64,000 nt of DNA from Uranotaenia lowii. Its lineage: Eukaryota > Arthropoda > Insecta > Diptera > Culicidae. Positions within the stretch are counted from its first letter, which is position 1; each line of letters begins with the position of its first letter. Shown one piece after another: positions 20,741 through 32,358 of this stretch. The notes below the pieces were generated by a model. It was not told the DNA's origin and did no database searches. It worked only from the letters and a program-made list of their open reading frames with translations. The stretch is taken from the NCBI RefSeq assembly GCF_029784155.1, contig NC_073691.1, positions 141,538,433 to 141,602,432 of the forward strand, read 5' to 3'. Made by a program: the position numbers and the translations under genes.

Positions 20741-21906
20741 TAACCGGACTCTGTATATTTTCCGCCTTCAACGTTGAAACGAAGTCGAATTTAGGATCTT
20801 AGATCAAATGTATGATCTTTTCGAATGAAAATCTTTTTCTTTTCAATTGTAAGTTTTTTATTTGGAGCTTATATTTTTTTATCTGCGTACCAACATCCAT
20901 TGCTAAATCGGCAACATGAAAGAACACTTATGATGGTTGAATGTTTTGTTTCGAATTTCCCTAGGGGTACGATCATTCGAAGCTTCCATAAAAGCTATGA
21001 ATAGATATCTGAGGGTCACTTTTTAATAAGATTGCACCTTAAATGGCTAGCAAAAGCAAAGTGCATTTCCACCTTCTTCAGATAAAAGCAATTTCGCACC
21101 ACGCCTAATCTTTCCCGCGAAAGCCACGTCAACCTGACGAGCGGACTGTTGTGATTAAATGAGATGGGACAATTTGGTACTTAGCCAGTTGAACGTGAGG
21201 TGTTGCATTCAAAAAAACCCAAGCAAAATATGAGGTTATTCGAAGGCAGTCTACTGAGCTAATTACGAGAAATTATGAGAAGAAACTATCATCGAGTAAC
21301 GAAAATATTATCGCATTTTTTACCAATTCACACGATTTTCAAATCATCATAACTAACAAAATTTCAACTTGTAGTATCCTATAACGTTTGGAAATTGTCG
21401 AATAAACCATACCGCGTGGACAACGGACATGTTACTTTTCTGTCTCCTAAAGAAGGATATCAGGCAAAGCACTTATGATGATCCATTAACCGAAATGATG
21501 GGCAATAAATCAAGACAATGTTGTGGCGCGGGTAATTAATGTTGAAAATCTGGTACCCAGACATAAATTGATGCCGATGCTGGCCGACTATACGATGAGC
21601 GACATGTGCACGTTGTTTGGATGTAAATCCACATTTTTTCTCCACACTTCCTTAATTATGACTGAGTCTTCGTTTGAATAGATTTGAGAATCTAGTTTAA
21701 ATTATGTAGATAAAAAGTGCACCAGATGACTACGTTATAAAGGTAAGCGACATTTCAATGAGTTGAGTTTTGCTCAAGTCAAATTTATCCGCAAAAAGTT
21801 GTTTTTAAAAAGTTTTTTTTTATTTGCACCTCGAGATTAAAAAAAAAATGGTACAAAAAAGAAATTCGAGTGCAGAAAACCGGAACGATTCCCGCATATG
21901 ACTTAG
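20741..21906. other. Spacer, nothing recognised
   Basis: No frame longer than 61 codons and no repeat recognised. Confidence 0.35.
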
Positions 21907-22401
21907 AAATTCGAATCGTTCATCTACAACAGTATTGCGCAAAATGCAGAGCACCTTTTATCGCCAAAACTCATCCCGGTAACAGGAAGATCGAAACTGA
22001 CCTCCAGCCATCACGATTTCGCTCGCTACCTCGAAGAGTGTATTTTCTACACTTTCGAAAAACATGCAGTTTCCGCTCTTGATCATTGGATAGGTACCTA
22101 CTTAGCTTTCGCTGACTCCAGGGCCAGCGAGTCAATCAATAAATTCATGTTAGATTTTAGCTCTCGGATGTTACCACCAAACATGGCAAATATCGAATCG
22201 AGAAAACCAGACGTGCCGAGGCAAAGTCAGATGCCATCTTCCAACATGGTCTCTTCTCCTGGAAAAGTTTCTTGTCCACTCCACGGACTCCATAACGTAG
22301 CAGCACATCATCATCATCATCATCGTTCGAGAGGTCTCCAAGCTAACGAGCCAGCTAGTTGTTTTGTGGCCGGAATTGATTTGCGATGGGTGAAAAGTTA
22401 A
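21907..22401 (+). CDS. Start-less 164-codon ORF, possible retroelement Gag remnant
   Basis: One plus-strand frame is open from after the TAG at 21,904-21,906 to the TAA at 22,399-22,401. It has no ATG until codon 81 (22,147), so a search needing a start codon sees only the second half. Early content includes HDFARYLEECIFYTFEKHAV and LDHWIGTYLAFADSR, later CPLHGLHNVAA and a run of six histidines. A CPxH...H...C arrangement near the C-terminus and the upstream hydrophobic, helical text would fit an eroded BEL/Pao-type Gag, but this is only a resemblance. No partner Pol or LTR was found nearby. An internal exon is the alternative. Confidence 0.35.
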   Translation, partial: KFESFIYNSIAQNAEHLLSPKLIPVTGRSKLTSSHHDFARYLEECIFYTFEKHAVSALDHWIGTYLAFADSRASESINKFMLDFSSRMLPPNMANIESRKPDVPRQSQMPSSNMVSSPGKVSCPLHGLHNVAAHHHHHHRSRGLQANEPASCFVAGIDLRWVKS

Positions 22402-24400
22402 GCTCTGTTCTGGTGTCCCGGGACATGTTCCATGGGTGACGAGATTCTAACCTACCCGCCGGATACTGTTCTCGATTTCTGGAACATCATTTGAATAAGT
22501 ACGTTGCGCAACCCACACTCGCTGATGTAACACGATGATCGGCAATGTCACAGCGATTGGAAACAAATTTTCTACATACACTGCAAGAAACAACCTTGCT
22601 TTGGTACTGGAAAAGGCACGTTTGCCATGTTGGATTTGGATGGGACTTTTCATATGCTTCGTTTCTGGAATGAATATAATAAAAAAGCTTATTTAGAGAT
22701 AAATCCTGTTCATCTCATGGCCCTTTCAGAAACCGGCCAAAATGTAAACTGGAAATACGTGAAAATATTTTATTTTCTATTTTTTTTTCATAACCTAAAC
22801 ATTCCAAAACAATCCATACCATGTTATGGTATACAAACTAGCTGACTCGGGAAATTTCGTTTAACCCCGAACTCAATTATAGCTTTAAATTTTTAATTTC
22901 ATCTACACGACCTTAACTTCTTTGCTAAGCAACTTAAAGGTAGCATTCCATTATATTACCATTGAGTGAAGAAATTCTTCAGGCAAACAGATATTTTTGT
23001 CGAATATTTTAAAAATCTGTCGACTTTGTCTTTCAGATCTTAAATACATTAAATTCCACAAAATACATTGAATTTTAGTCCAACTTCAAGATCAGTCAAG
23101 GTCATTTCACTGTGTCAAGACTTGCTTGTATACTAAATTCAATGAAATCAAATTGAACAGTTTACTGGTGGTGTTGTAATATTTGTAGATTTTGTATGGG
23201 ACTCTCCTGTTTCGAACGGAGGAAGTGCATCATCAACGCATCAATCAACGCATCACGTTTAAAAAACATGATTGCGTAAAATTTGTTATTCGCGTGAATC
23301 CTTACTATCCTCCCTGCAATTACTTTTTAAAGTGAAAGAGGTCTTTCAAAACCATAAATTTTCTCATTATGTACCTACATATGTCAAAACTCGCTTGGGA
23401 ACCGAATTTCACGACATTCACTCGTACAATCGGTTCTTTCTCACATTCAGTAAGGAATGATATGTCTTTTAAGTTTAATTTCTTATCCCCAGACTCGCAT
23501 ATAGCGTGATATCCTAGATGGCCCATGGAATTCTTTCTCGAAAATACACTAACCTATGGCTTCGAATGATGTTTTTCTTCATTTTTATTGAGCAAACAAG
23601 CTTTTTCATAATTAATTAGATGAAAAGTTCACAAATGCGAAATGCGACTACAATTTTTAGAAACAAAGGGATTAATGGAATCAGCATGGAACTGGTTATT
23701 TTTCATGGGTAACATATGAGGTTTTATGGTAAACCAGCCTGCGTAATCTGATGAAACTACAGCTTATCGTTTGCAACTCGTATGCACTTTTGGGAGACTT
23801 TAAATATTTGATTGTATTTTACTAACTTCTCACAAATTTTAACTACAATCAACCATTTAAAAACTGGGGCAGAAATTATCTGCCGCCATATTTGCCGCGA
23901 TATCAGTCAAGAAATTAAATTTCGTTGCCTACCTGAAGGTGTCTTACCTATAAGGGTATATAAAAAAGTGTATTTGAGACACGAAATTTGCAAATTAGTC
24001 TAAATTAAATATAAGCAGCATACTGCTTCTCACTCTCCCCTTGAATTTCACTAAACAAAATCAGATGTATTTTGAAAAATATGAAATAAGAGAAGTGTAA
24101 TGAAAACTTATTACAATTTTTCTCGGTATACTCATTTCAATATCCTTCTATACAGCTTTACATCCTTTTATACAACATAAAAAGAAAATCGTCGTAATTT
24201 GTATATCTGGTAGTTCAAAATTGTCACTTTAAAAGATCTTTAAATAATTTCTCGTTATAAACGAAAATGATGCACACGTTGTTGAGAGATGAAAATGTAG
24301 ATCAAAGTTTTTCAAATTATCAACATTGTTTTATCTGAACTTCTGAACACCAGCGCAAGGCTCAAAACAAAATATTAATAACTCTCATTTTGCAACTATA
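22402..24400. other. Spacer, nothing recognised
   Basis: About 2 kb of AT-rich DNA with short frames only (the longest is 72 codons at 22,627-22,845). Confidence 0.4.
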
Positions 24401-24421
24401 TGTATGTATGTATGTATGTAT
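24401..24421. repeat. TATG microsatellite
   Basis: About five tandem TATG units. Directly before it, ATAACTCTCATTTTGCAACT is also found upstream of the promoter at 30.6 kb. Confidence 0.7.
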
Positions 24422-24948
24422 TGAATCCACCTTGGGTTTACGGCAGCGCCGCGGTTGTGGCAAAAAAAATAACCCACACGTCCATCTTGGCTACTACGCA
24501 ACACAATCATAACCACTCAATGAGACTTCTAAGGGAATGGAATCGTAAGCAGAGGCACTAACGGTATCCAGGGTGAAAAGGGGAAAAGTCTCGAGAAGCT
24601 ATAACCATATTGTTGACTAACCACTATAGCATGCAAATTATAATCCCGCCGCCAAGGCTTCCGAAAAAAGAGTGCGTCCTTATTTTACAAAAAGTAATCA
24701 AATACTTTATTTTTCTCAACCATGTCAAATACCCTTGACATAAATTGAGGAACGTCTAGTATTCAATACGGTACTAGCATACACGGTAACCCGCTCTTTT
24801 TGTAAAACGAGGGTACCCAGATGCCCCTACCCTAGATATTAATCTAATACAATATAATATGCATAGTAATGTTATGTAATATATATGATGTTGTGTTAAA
24901 ATAATATAATGTAATACAATATCAAAAAAGTCAAAAAGTAAACGGTCG
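24422..24948. other. Moderately GC-rich spacer, no gene
   Basis: It has several direct-repeat-like words and purine tracts (GGGTGAAAAGGGGAAAAG) but no gene or paired ends were recognised. Confidence 0.3.
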
Positions 24949-26665
24949 GACTTCGACCAGACCGAACTGAGCGCTATGAGAAAATTTAGAAACAACAGAA
25001 ATTTAATCCATTTTAATTCACATTCTAGAATGAAAAGCGCATAATATCGATTACAATGAATTCCTTGGTTTATGAACTATCGACTCTGATTGATAAAAAT
25101 CAAAGATTTTGTCTCAGGATGAAAATATTTGCACACAAACTTGGAAAAATGCTGATGCCAATCAATTCGGTCTGATCGTATTCCAACCATATTTAAGTTT
25201 ATTTCAGAAACACGGCTGAAAATATGTCATATAATATGTTATAAAAAGAAATAATAAGATAAAAATATAAGGATTTCTAATTCCATGATAACAAACTTGG
25301 AAAAATGCTGATGCCAATCAATTCGGTCTGATCGTATTCCAACCATATTTAAGTTTATTTCAGAAACACGGCTGAAAATATGTCATATAATATGTTATAA
25401 AAAGAAATAATAAGATGAAAATATAAGGATTTCTAATTCCATGATAATATCTACTAATTGTGAAGATTATTACATTATTACATTAGATGTTTCGGAAAGA
25501 TTATTATTTTTGTTGAGTTATCCGTTCTATCACAATGTGTTCCAAAATAATTGATCTAAAAAAAAATTGATATAAACGTTATCTAATAACATAAAAGTTG
25601 CCAACAGGTTCATATCAATAAATATTTGATTACTGATATGTTTTCCTAAAAGCAAATAGTTTTAGAAACTTAAAAATTATAATTCGTTTAAAGAAATATT
25701 AAGACATAGAATTTTTAATCTACGCTTGAACAACTTTAATTAATCAGAAAAAATTTCAATGGAATAGTAAATTTTTTTAATCCTAACCAGATGCAGAAAA
25801 ATAATGTTTGCCGTCGTTTCCTTCTTCTTAATATCTTTTGAAAACTGAAACTGAAATAAATTAGACATTTAGGATAGGGTAAAGGGTTAAATATGAAATC
25901 CTTGGTAATTAGTGTCAAGATGGTAAATTTATTTGGCAATGTTTTGAATGCGTATTATCTGAAAAAGTAAGATATAAATTAAAGCACACCCTTCAAAGAA
26001 GAATATTGGAATGACATCTTTATTTTGACGCACTGCTTAAACAACTTCAATGGAGTTAATTCACGTGATTGTAATATTTTCCAACGCGTAGCATAAATTG
26101 TCATGTATGTATATTTGTATGTATGGTTCCTTCATTTGTGACCTCTGAAACCTACAAAGGTTGTGAAGCAACATCCACTTAACATATAAGCAACTCTAAT
26201 AAAAATAAAAATTAATTGATTATTCAACAAAAGAATCTCCACAGCAAACGTAATAATTGAAATTCATTACTGATACTGATTTCTGTAATGCTATAAGAAT
26301 GAAATAAATTGTCAAACATTTGCGCAATGAAAGTCGTAAAAATTGAAATGACTGTGGATTGCTATTTACGAAAAAAAGTAACTGAATGCATATAACATGA
26401 ATTTATATATAATATATGGCCTGGCTTCGACCAGACCGAATGCCATTACAAAAATTTAAAACTGAAGATTTCGAAACTCGTTTAATTCTTGTGTGAAGCC
26501 GAAAATTGGGAATATATTATTGCATTGTATTGCTGGAATTATAAACTTCTGATTTTCATAGCTTAGCATTAGCTTATCAAATCTCGTATTTAGTTAAATA
26601 TATTCGTATGTGAGACTCGGAAAAATCAGTTCAGTTTGGTCTGATTGCATCCTGACCATATTAAA
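24949..26665 (+). repeat. Two diverged copies of a CTTCGACCAGACCGAA repeat
   Basis: CTTCGACCAGACCGAA at about 24,951 and 26,426 is followed in both places by similar AT-rich text, and about 200 bases later by TTTGGTCTGAT / TTCGGTCTGAT and CCATATTTAA / CCATATTAAA. The sequence between (25,447-26,410) shows no gene. Confidence 0.5.
25135..25446 (+). repeat. Tandem duplication, 2 x 156 bp
   Basis: 25,135-25,290 and 25,291-25,446 are nearly identical (one visible difference, AAGATAAAAAT against AAGATGAAAAT). The unit begins ACAAACTTGGAAAAATGCTG. Near-identity implies a recent event or an assembly duplication. Confidence 0.9.
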
Positions 26666-27621
26666 TATAATGAGCAATAATAATATTGATGATAACCTGA
26701 AATATTATAAATATTAAACCTGTATCACTACTAATGCACCAAACATAAGGAAAATAACAACACAAAAAGAAAAAGAAAAAAAAGGTGTTTATAACAATCA
26801 GAGGAATGAGTAGGGTTAGGTAACTGAAAACTTGTCACCTCAATTTCATCAATGTAGGGCAACGTTTGCTTTGATCGAACGCAGCAAGCATGAACTCGAC
26901 CAAGTCTGTAAGATACAAAACGATTGTTTTGAAATAACAGTACTAACTGTAAAAAGTTAGTTTTTTTACGATAGTAGGTATTACTTGTGATCTGAGAAAA
27001 TTTAATTAAATTATTGAATTGAATTAACACTATAAATACATATAATTAAGTGCAAATTCATTTATTTATCATTGAATACAGGCGACGTAAGCACGCTAAT
27101 GCTCTCCACTGAAACAAAATGTGCATATTAATATTATGAAAAGAGGTTGTTAATGAATGGTACATTTTATTTCATTAAAACTGAAATCATTTAAATGTTT
27201 ATTTGTGCCTCCAGCTGCTGTTTTGATTGTAGTATACTCATAACTGAAACTATCTATAAATTCGATTAAATTATAACAACTGTTGATAAGACATTCACAT
27301 GCTGAAATAAGTTTTGTGATATACCAGATGTTATAACAGTTAGTGATAATAGAGCTGGTGTTTTTTTTGTTTTTCTGGGATTTTAACACTCTCGTGTATT
27401 TCATCCCCTTTAATAGAGCTGGTTTCTGGAAGGTGAATTAATGAAGCCTCTTGGACAAATCTTCTTACAAGCCGGGTAAAACAAACAACTACACTAGTAT
27501 ACAATCCCGAGTAGCTTTTACCTCGCCAGGCCACAGCCCCAGAAAATCTAAATCTAAATTTTTCAAGAGATTGATAAGCGCTACAAAAAATCTGTTAGTG
27601 AAATAGCCGGATAATGTAAAA
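26666..27621. other. AT-rich spacer, nothing recognised
   Basis: Short frames only, including 99 codons minus at 26,731-27,030, which is rich in F/L/S and looks accidental. Confidence 0.35.
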
Positions 27622-27647
27622 TCTATATATATAAAAAGCAATTATCT

Positions 27648-27682
27648 GTATGTTTGTTTGTTTGTTTGTTTGTTTGTTTGTC
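27648..27682 (+). repeat. TTTG microsatellite
   Basis: About seven TTTG units near the 5' end of the Helentron-type element. Confidence 0.85.
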
Positions 27683-27798
27683 CTCTATAGACTCAGCCGT
27701 CTTAAGAGCTAGAGATCTGAAATTTGGCATGGATGCTCATTAGGACCAGGAATGATGAAAAATGTTTTTAGATTTTTGGACGACCCCTTCTGAAGGGG

Positions 27799-29350
27799 GT
27801 CGTCCATACAAGACAAATATTGTTTTCACGTTATTGACGTTATTTTCCGTCGGATTGTGATGAAAATTTGCACATGAGTGTTTTAAGAGACGAGCAATCG
27901 ATAACAGTTATCAAATTTAGGGTCAGGGGTCGGCCAAAGGGGTCGTCCATATCAACTGATTAATGTTTTTGCGATATTGGCGTTATTATACATCGGATTG
28001 TGATGAAAAATTGCACATGAGTGTTTTGAGAGACGAACAATCGATTACAGTTATCAAATTTAGGGTCAGGGGTTGGCCAAAGGGGTCGTCCATATCCACT
28101 GATTTATGTTTTTGCGATATTGGCGTTATTATACATCGGATTGTGATGAAAATTTGCACATGAGTGTTTTAAGAGACGAGCAATCGATTACAGTTATCAA
28201 ATTTAGGGTCAGGGGTCGGCCAAAGGGGTCGTCCATATCCACTGATTAATGTTTTTGCGATATTGGCTTTATTTTACATGGATTGTGATAAACATTTGCA
28301 CATGAGTGTTTTGAGAGACAAGCAATCGATTACAGTTATCAAACTTAGGGTCAGGAGTCGGCCAAAGGGGTCGTCCATATCAACTGATTAATGTTTTTGC
28401 GATATTGGCGTTATTATACCTCGGATTGTGATGAAAAATTGCACATGAGTGTTTTGAGAGACGAACAATCGATTACAGTTATCAAATTTAGGGTCAGGGG
28501 TTGGCCAAAGGGGTCGTCCATATCCACTGATTTGTGTTTTTGCGATATTGGCGTTATTATACATCGGATTGTAATGAAAATTTGCACATGAGTGTTTTGA
28601 GAGACGAGCAATCGATTACAGTTATCAAACTTTGGGTCAGGGGTCGGCCAAAGGGGTCGCCCATATCTACTGATTAATATTTTTGCGATATTGGCGTTAT
28701 TATAGATCGTATTGTGATGAAAATTAGCGCATGAGTGTTTTGAGGGACGAGCAATCGATTTCAAGTTTCGAATTGCGGATCAGAAGTCGGCTGAAGGAGT
28801 CGTCCATACCCAACTTTAATGTTTTGCGATATTGACGTTATTCTACATTGGATTGAGATGAAAATTGCCGCATGGAGTTTTTAGGGACGCTCTTTTGCTT
28901 TCAGGTTTCAAATCTTGACTCAGGGATCGGCAAAAGGGGTTATTATCTGTTCACTGTTTTTACGATATTCTCTTGATTGAGCATAGAAATGTAATGAAAA
29001 TTGACACATGGGAGTTTAACAGAAAAGATAATTGATTTCAGGTGTCAAGTTTTGAATCATGGTCAAAAAAAGGCCGTCCATGTTAGTTGCTCACTGTTTT
29101 CGCGATATTGTCGTGATCATGCATCGAATTGAGATGAAAATGTTCAGATGAGTGTTATAAACTATGAGCAATTGACTCGGCGAAGGGGCGTCTATTTTCA
29201 CTGTTCACTGTTTTCAAGTTCCTGACGTTATTTTACATATAATTTGAAAAGAAAAAATGGCACAAGGGAGTTTTGAGGAACGTAAAATTGGTTTCAATTA
29301 TCGAATTTCGGGCCATGGGACAGAAAAAGAGGGTTTCATCGAATGTTCAG
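27799..29350 (+). repeat. 143-bp minisatellite, decaying toward the 3' end
   Basis: GTCGTCCAT recurs at 27,799, 27,942, 28,085, 28,228, 28,370, 28,513, (GTCGCCCAT) 28,656 and 28,799, a period of 142-143. Each unit contains TTTTTGCGATATTGGCGTTA, TGTGATGAAAA, CACATGAGTGTTTT, GAGCAATCGATTACAG and GGTCAGGGGTCGGCCAAAGG. After 28,799 three or four more units are recognisable but increasingly diverged. Confidence 0.9.
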
Positions 29351-29689
29351 TGTTTTGTGCAATAATTTTGTTGGAAGCAGTTAATTGATACCAATTTAAG
29401 TGTGAAGGTCAAGCAAAAGAGTCGTGCACACAAACAAATAGTACATGTTTCTGCCATAATGTCCAGATTTTGCAATCGATCGAGAAGAAAACACTCTCAC
29501 ATAAATTTTGATAAAAAGGCTTATCAACTGATTAATTTGAATTTCAAGTAATAGTAATAGTAGCGACTTTAAACACTGTTGAATTTTTTCCCCAAAATTG
29601 TCGAAAGAATGTTTAGAATTCATTTTCTAAACTCATTTTGACGTACCAATGATTTAAAGCGAAACGAAGTTCGTACGGGATCAGCTAGT

Positions 29690-30237
29690 ATTTAATATAA
29701 ACTAAAATCATCTACTCTCGTCGAACAGCAGAGTCGTATTGAAACATCTGAAACTAATGAGATTGTAATAAGTAATTTATTACATCACTATGCTAGAAAT
29801 GATGCACCCAATTTGTCATCTCCCACTGAATTGAACATGAATAATCCAGTCAGGCCAGTCATCAATGAAAGGAAAAAGAAAATCTACAATCAGGAACGAA
29901 CTCACCAGATTCCTTATCGCTTTTCCATGATGCCTCTGAGTTTGCCTTATTATTTCTATTTTGTTTCTCCCCTAGGTAATGGACGCGTTCACAGAGTGAA
30001 TTCATATCAATCAGCCGACGTTTTAACTTTTTTTAAAGCACCCTGTACTTCTATCATCGGCACGACGCGCCGCGGCGAACCGTCGTCGATTTGCGCATGC
30101 GTCTTCCTTCCTCCCACGAACGAATGTACCCAACACACGCACACAGTGTTTACTCGTTTCTTAGCTCTAACCATCGTTCAACGAAACATGCATTGAAATT
30201 AAAAACCCATTCCTGATTCACCTCACGATGGGTTCCC
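29690..30237. other. Spacer, partly GC-rich, no gene
   Basis: A 127-codon plus frame (29,813-30,196) overlaps CG-rich text (GACGCGCCGCGGCGAACC at about 30,063), but its content looks accidental. It lies just downstream of the minus-strand mini-transcript described next. Confidence 0.35.
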
Positions 30238-30243
30238 TTTATT
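30238..30243 (-). terminator. Poly(A) signal AATAAA
   Basis: AATAAA on the minus strand, 14 bases after the stop of the 40-residue frame at 30,257-30,379. Confidence 0.5.
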
Positions 30244-30256
30244 TATAGCACTTGAA

Positions 30257-30379
30257 TCAATTCACTGCTCGGATACTACCAACTACCAACATATTTGTAA
30301 TTCGACTGCCACACACAAAAGATAGGACAATCATCACCAATGCAAATAAAACCCAGCTTCTACCAAAGCCCGACGCCAT
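30257..30379 (-). CDS. Small secreted-peptide-like ORF (40 aa)
   Basis: A minus-strand ATG at 30,379 in a good context (GAAAAATGG) opens 40 codons. The product starts MASGFGRSWVLFALVMIVLS and continues FVCGS, a textbook signal-peptide layout (short polar start, hydrophobic core, small-residue cleavage region), leaving a residue of about 15 amino acids. An Inr+DPE core promoter lies 226 bases upstream and an AATAAA 14 bases downstream, so a transcript of about 370 nt is plausible. Alternatives are exon 1 of a secreted protein, with a donor at the GTAGTT after MetLeu, or leader DNA of a retroelement LTR. Confidence 0.4.
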   Translation of the reverse strand: MASGFGRSWVLFALVMIVLSFVCGSRITNMLVVGSIRAVN

Positions 30380-30573
30380 TTTTCACCTCTAGTTTCAGTG
30401 CCACTTTTTTCGTTTTCCACTTTTTTGCCACACCAAACCTGTCTTCTCAATTATTTCTTTCACTAGCTTCTTCCAATTTCCGGCTCATTGGTAAATTAAC
30501 CCACTAGGTAGCACATTTGACGAGAAAACACTTTATTCCAATGCGTTAACAAAACCGAGACAGCAAACAAAAT

Positions 30574-30607
30574 CGACCGTTTCCGATGAGCGCCCGAAGC
30601 AGACTGA
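30574..30607 (-). promoter_or_regulatory. Inr + DPE core promoter
   Basis: On the minus strand TCAGTCT (A+1 at 30,605) matches the arthropod initiator. GGTCG sits exactly at +28 to +32 (30,578-30,574), matching the downstream promoter element RGWYV at the required spacing. There is no TATA box at -30. Confidence 0.6.
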
Positions 30608-30619
30608 TAACTCTCATTT

Positions 30620-32358
30620 TGCAACTATACGCTTGAAAAGGCCAACTTTTGAGATAAGTGTTGTGTTTGTTAATTAACCAATAGGTAATTTCAATATAAA
30701 TTTAATTAGGTAAATAGGTAATTAATTTAATTAGGTAATTTTAATATAAATTTCAAACTGAGTGTAAGACTCTGATTTTTCATTATTTTATTTAAGTATT
30801 TAACTTTTCTCCTATAAGACCGATAAACTAACTGCAAGTAGATTTTTATTGGAGTATTTTTCTCAATCGTGAGTTGGAAATTTTGTTATATTATTTTCAA
30901 TTTAGAAACACAATTCTCGTTAAAAAATCGGCATATGATTTTTAAATTTCTAACTAAATTTTCAATTTTAATTGTACTGAAACGAATGAAATTGTTACAA
31001 ATTTGCAACAAATAATTTATAGAAAAAGTGAAAATCTTTATTTGTCTTTATTTAGGAAAATACACATTATTTCATTTTTTTTAAATGATTTTGATTTATA
31101 ATTAAAAAAAAACCATGAAATGAAGGGTCAATTCTGATAGTATTATTATCCTATAGTGAAGAGTCGTAATCAATTTCAATTGAAATAGCCAAATTTTGAG
31201 ATTCAGAGGATCAAACCTTAAACTGGATTTCAGTTTCGGCGAAATAATCACTAAAAATCACTAAAAGATCTTCAGAATGTTTGAGTCCAAATGTTTGAGT
31301 CCAACCCAATGATGGGAATAGAAATAGACCACGGAAATGATGATGATCACATGGGAGAACAATTCCCTCCATTCCTATGATATACTTCGACACTTGACCA
31401 GTATAACCTTCATACGTCAGGTTGTCTCCTGTAGTAGAATGTTAATACATGGGCCCCGGAGAGGCGCAAGATGTGGGTTCAAGTCCTACCGAGAGACAAA
31501 GCGATTTTTTTTCGCATGTTTTCAACATCAGTTTTTATCTTGTCTAGTCCCTGAAATTTCAACTTACACAGTTGGATACTTTTCTCTACAAAAAAGTTTC
31601 GCTGACTGAATGATGCCTGGTTGATGAAACAATAGTTGACTGATAACGGGATGGTTTTCAATCATAAGGACAAAATTAAGACATAGGCGAACTGATTTTG
31701 TAAGATTTTTGCTTCCTAAACTTGATTTTTTATCATATCATGTCTATCACTTCTAGTTTTGTTGCGTTTAGTTATTTTAAAACTAATTAGTTTAGAGTTA
31801 AATCGATCAATGATAACTAATTAACTAACAAACCAACATGAACAACAAAAAATTTTATGAATCTATATCTATATTTATTCAACGATACAGATTTTAAGGA
31901 AGAATTCCACTAAGTGACAAATTCCCGGAAAAAAACATACAGATTTTGTCTAGACAACCTTGTTCCGAAAAAACAACGATTTGATTTTTTTTTAATTGAA
32001 TGGATAGAATTATAACTATTGCTAACATCACAAAAAGAAGGTTTTGATCTGTCTCAAATCTTTGTTGCAGGCTGAAAAGCGTTTTCACATGTGCATTAAA
32101 AAAATATCCAAAATTGATTTTGGTTTGAAATGTTTTTTTTCAATTCCCGTTTTTAACAAAACGGGGCTCCACACTTACTTCTATAATTTTTTTGCCCAGA
32201 AATCACGGTAAATTACTCACCACCTTCAGGAAAATTAAAGCCGTTTTTTCAAAATCTTCTTGATATTTTACACTTTTGTTAAAAAGGGCACAAATTTTAC
32301 CTTGTATTTTCAAAAGTTATACCGGAAACAAGAGCTGACAGAAAAAAAATACAAATTA
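30620..32358. other. AT-rich spacer with one tRNA-like trace
   Basis: Low-complexity TAGGTAATT-type repeats at about 30,675-30,745. At about 31,431-31,512 a tRNA-like trace: GTGGGTTCAAGTCCTACC as B box, then GCGATTTTTTTT. No gene. Confidence 0.4.

Larger units (their letters stand above)
27622..29689 (+). mobile_element. Helentron-type non-autonomous element (HINE/DINE-like)
   Basis: It starts TCTATATATATAAAAAG followed by a TTTG microsatellite and TCTATAGACTCAGCCGTC. It ends with GCGAAACGAAGTTCGTACGG and then GATCAGCTAGT. This layout is the one I know from non-autonomous Helentrons in insects: a TATA-rich start, an internal minisatellite and a CTAGT end. There are no inverted repeats. Most of the length is a 143-bp minisatellite. 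It encodes nothing; the 66-codon frames at 27,963 and 28,391 are repeat units. Confidence 0.75.

Noticed and set aside
27963..28591. Two identical 66-codon frames
   Set aside because: They are successive units of the 143-bp minisatellite; the period is not a multiple of three, so no repeated protein is encoded.
27799..28941. Regular array with constant unit length, considered as CRISPR
   Set aside because: Units are contiguous, 143 bp long and without unique spacers, in a eukaryotic Helentron-type element.
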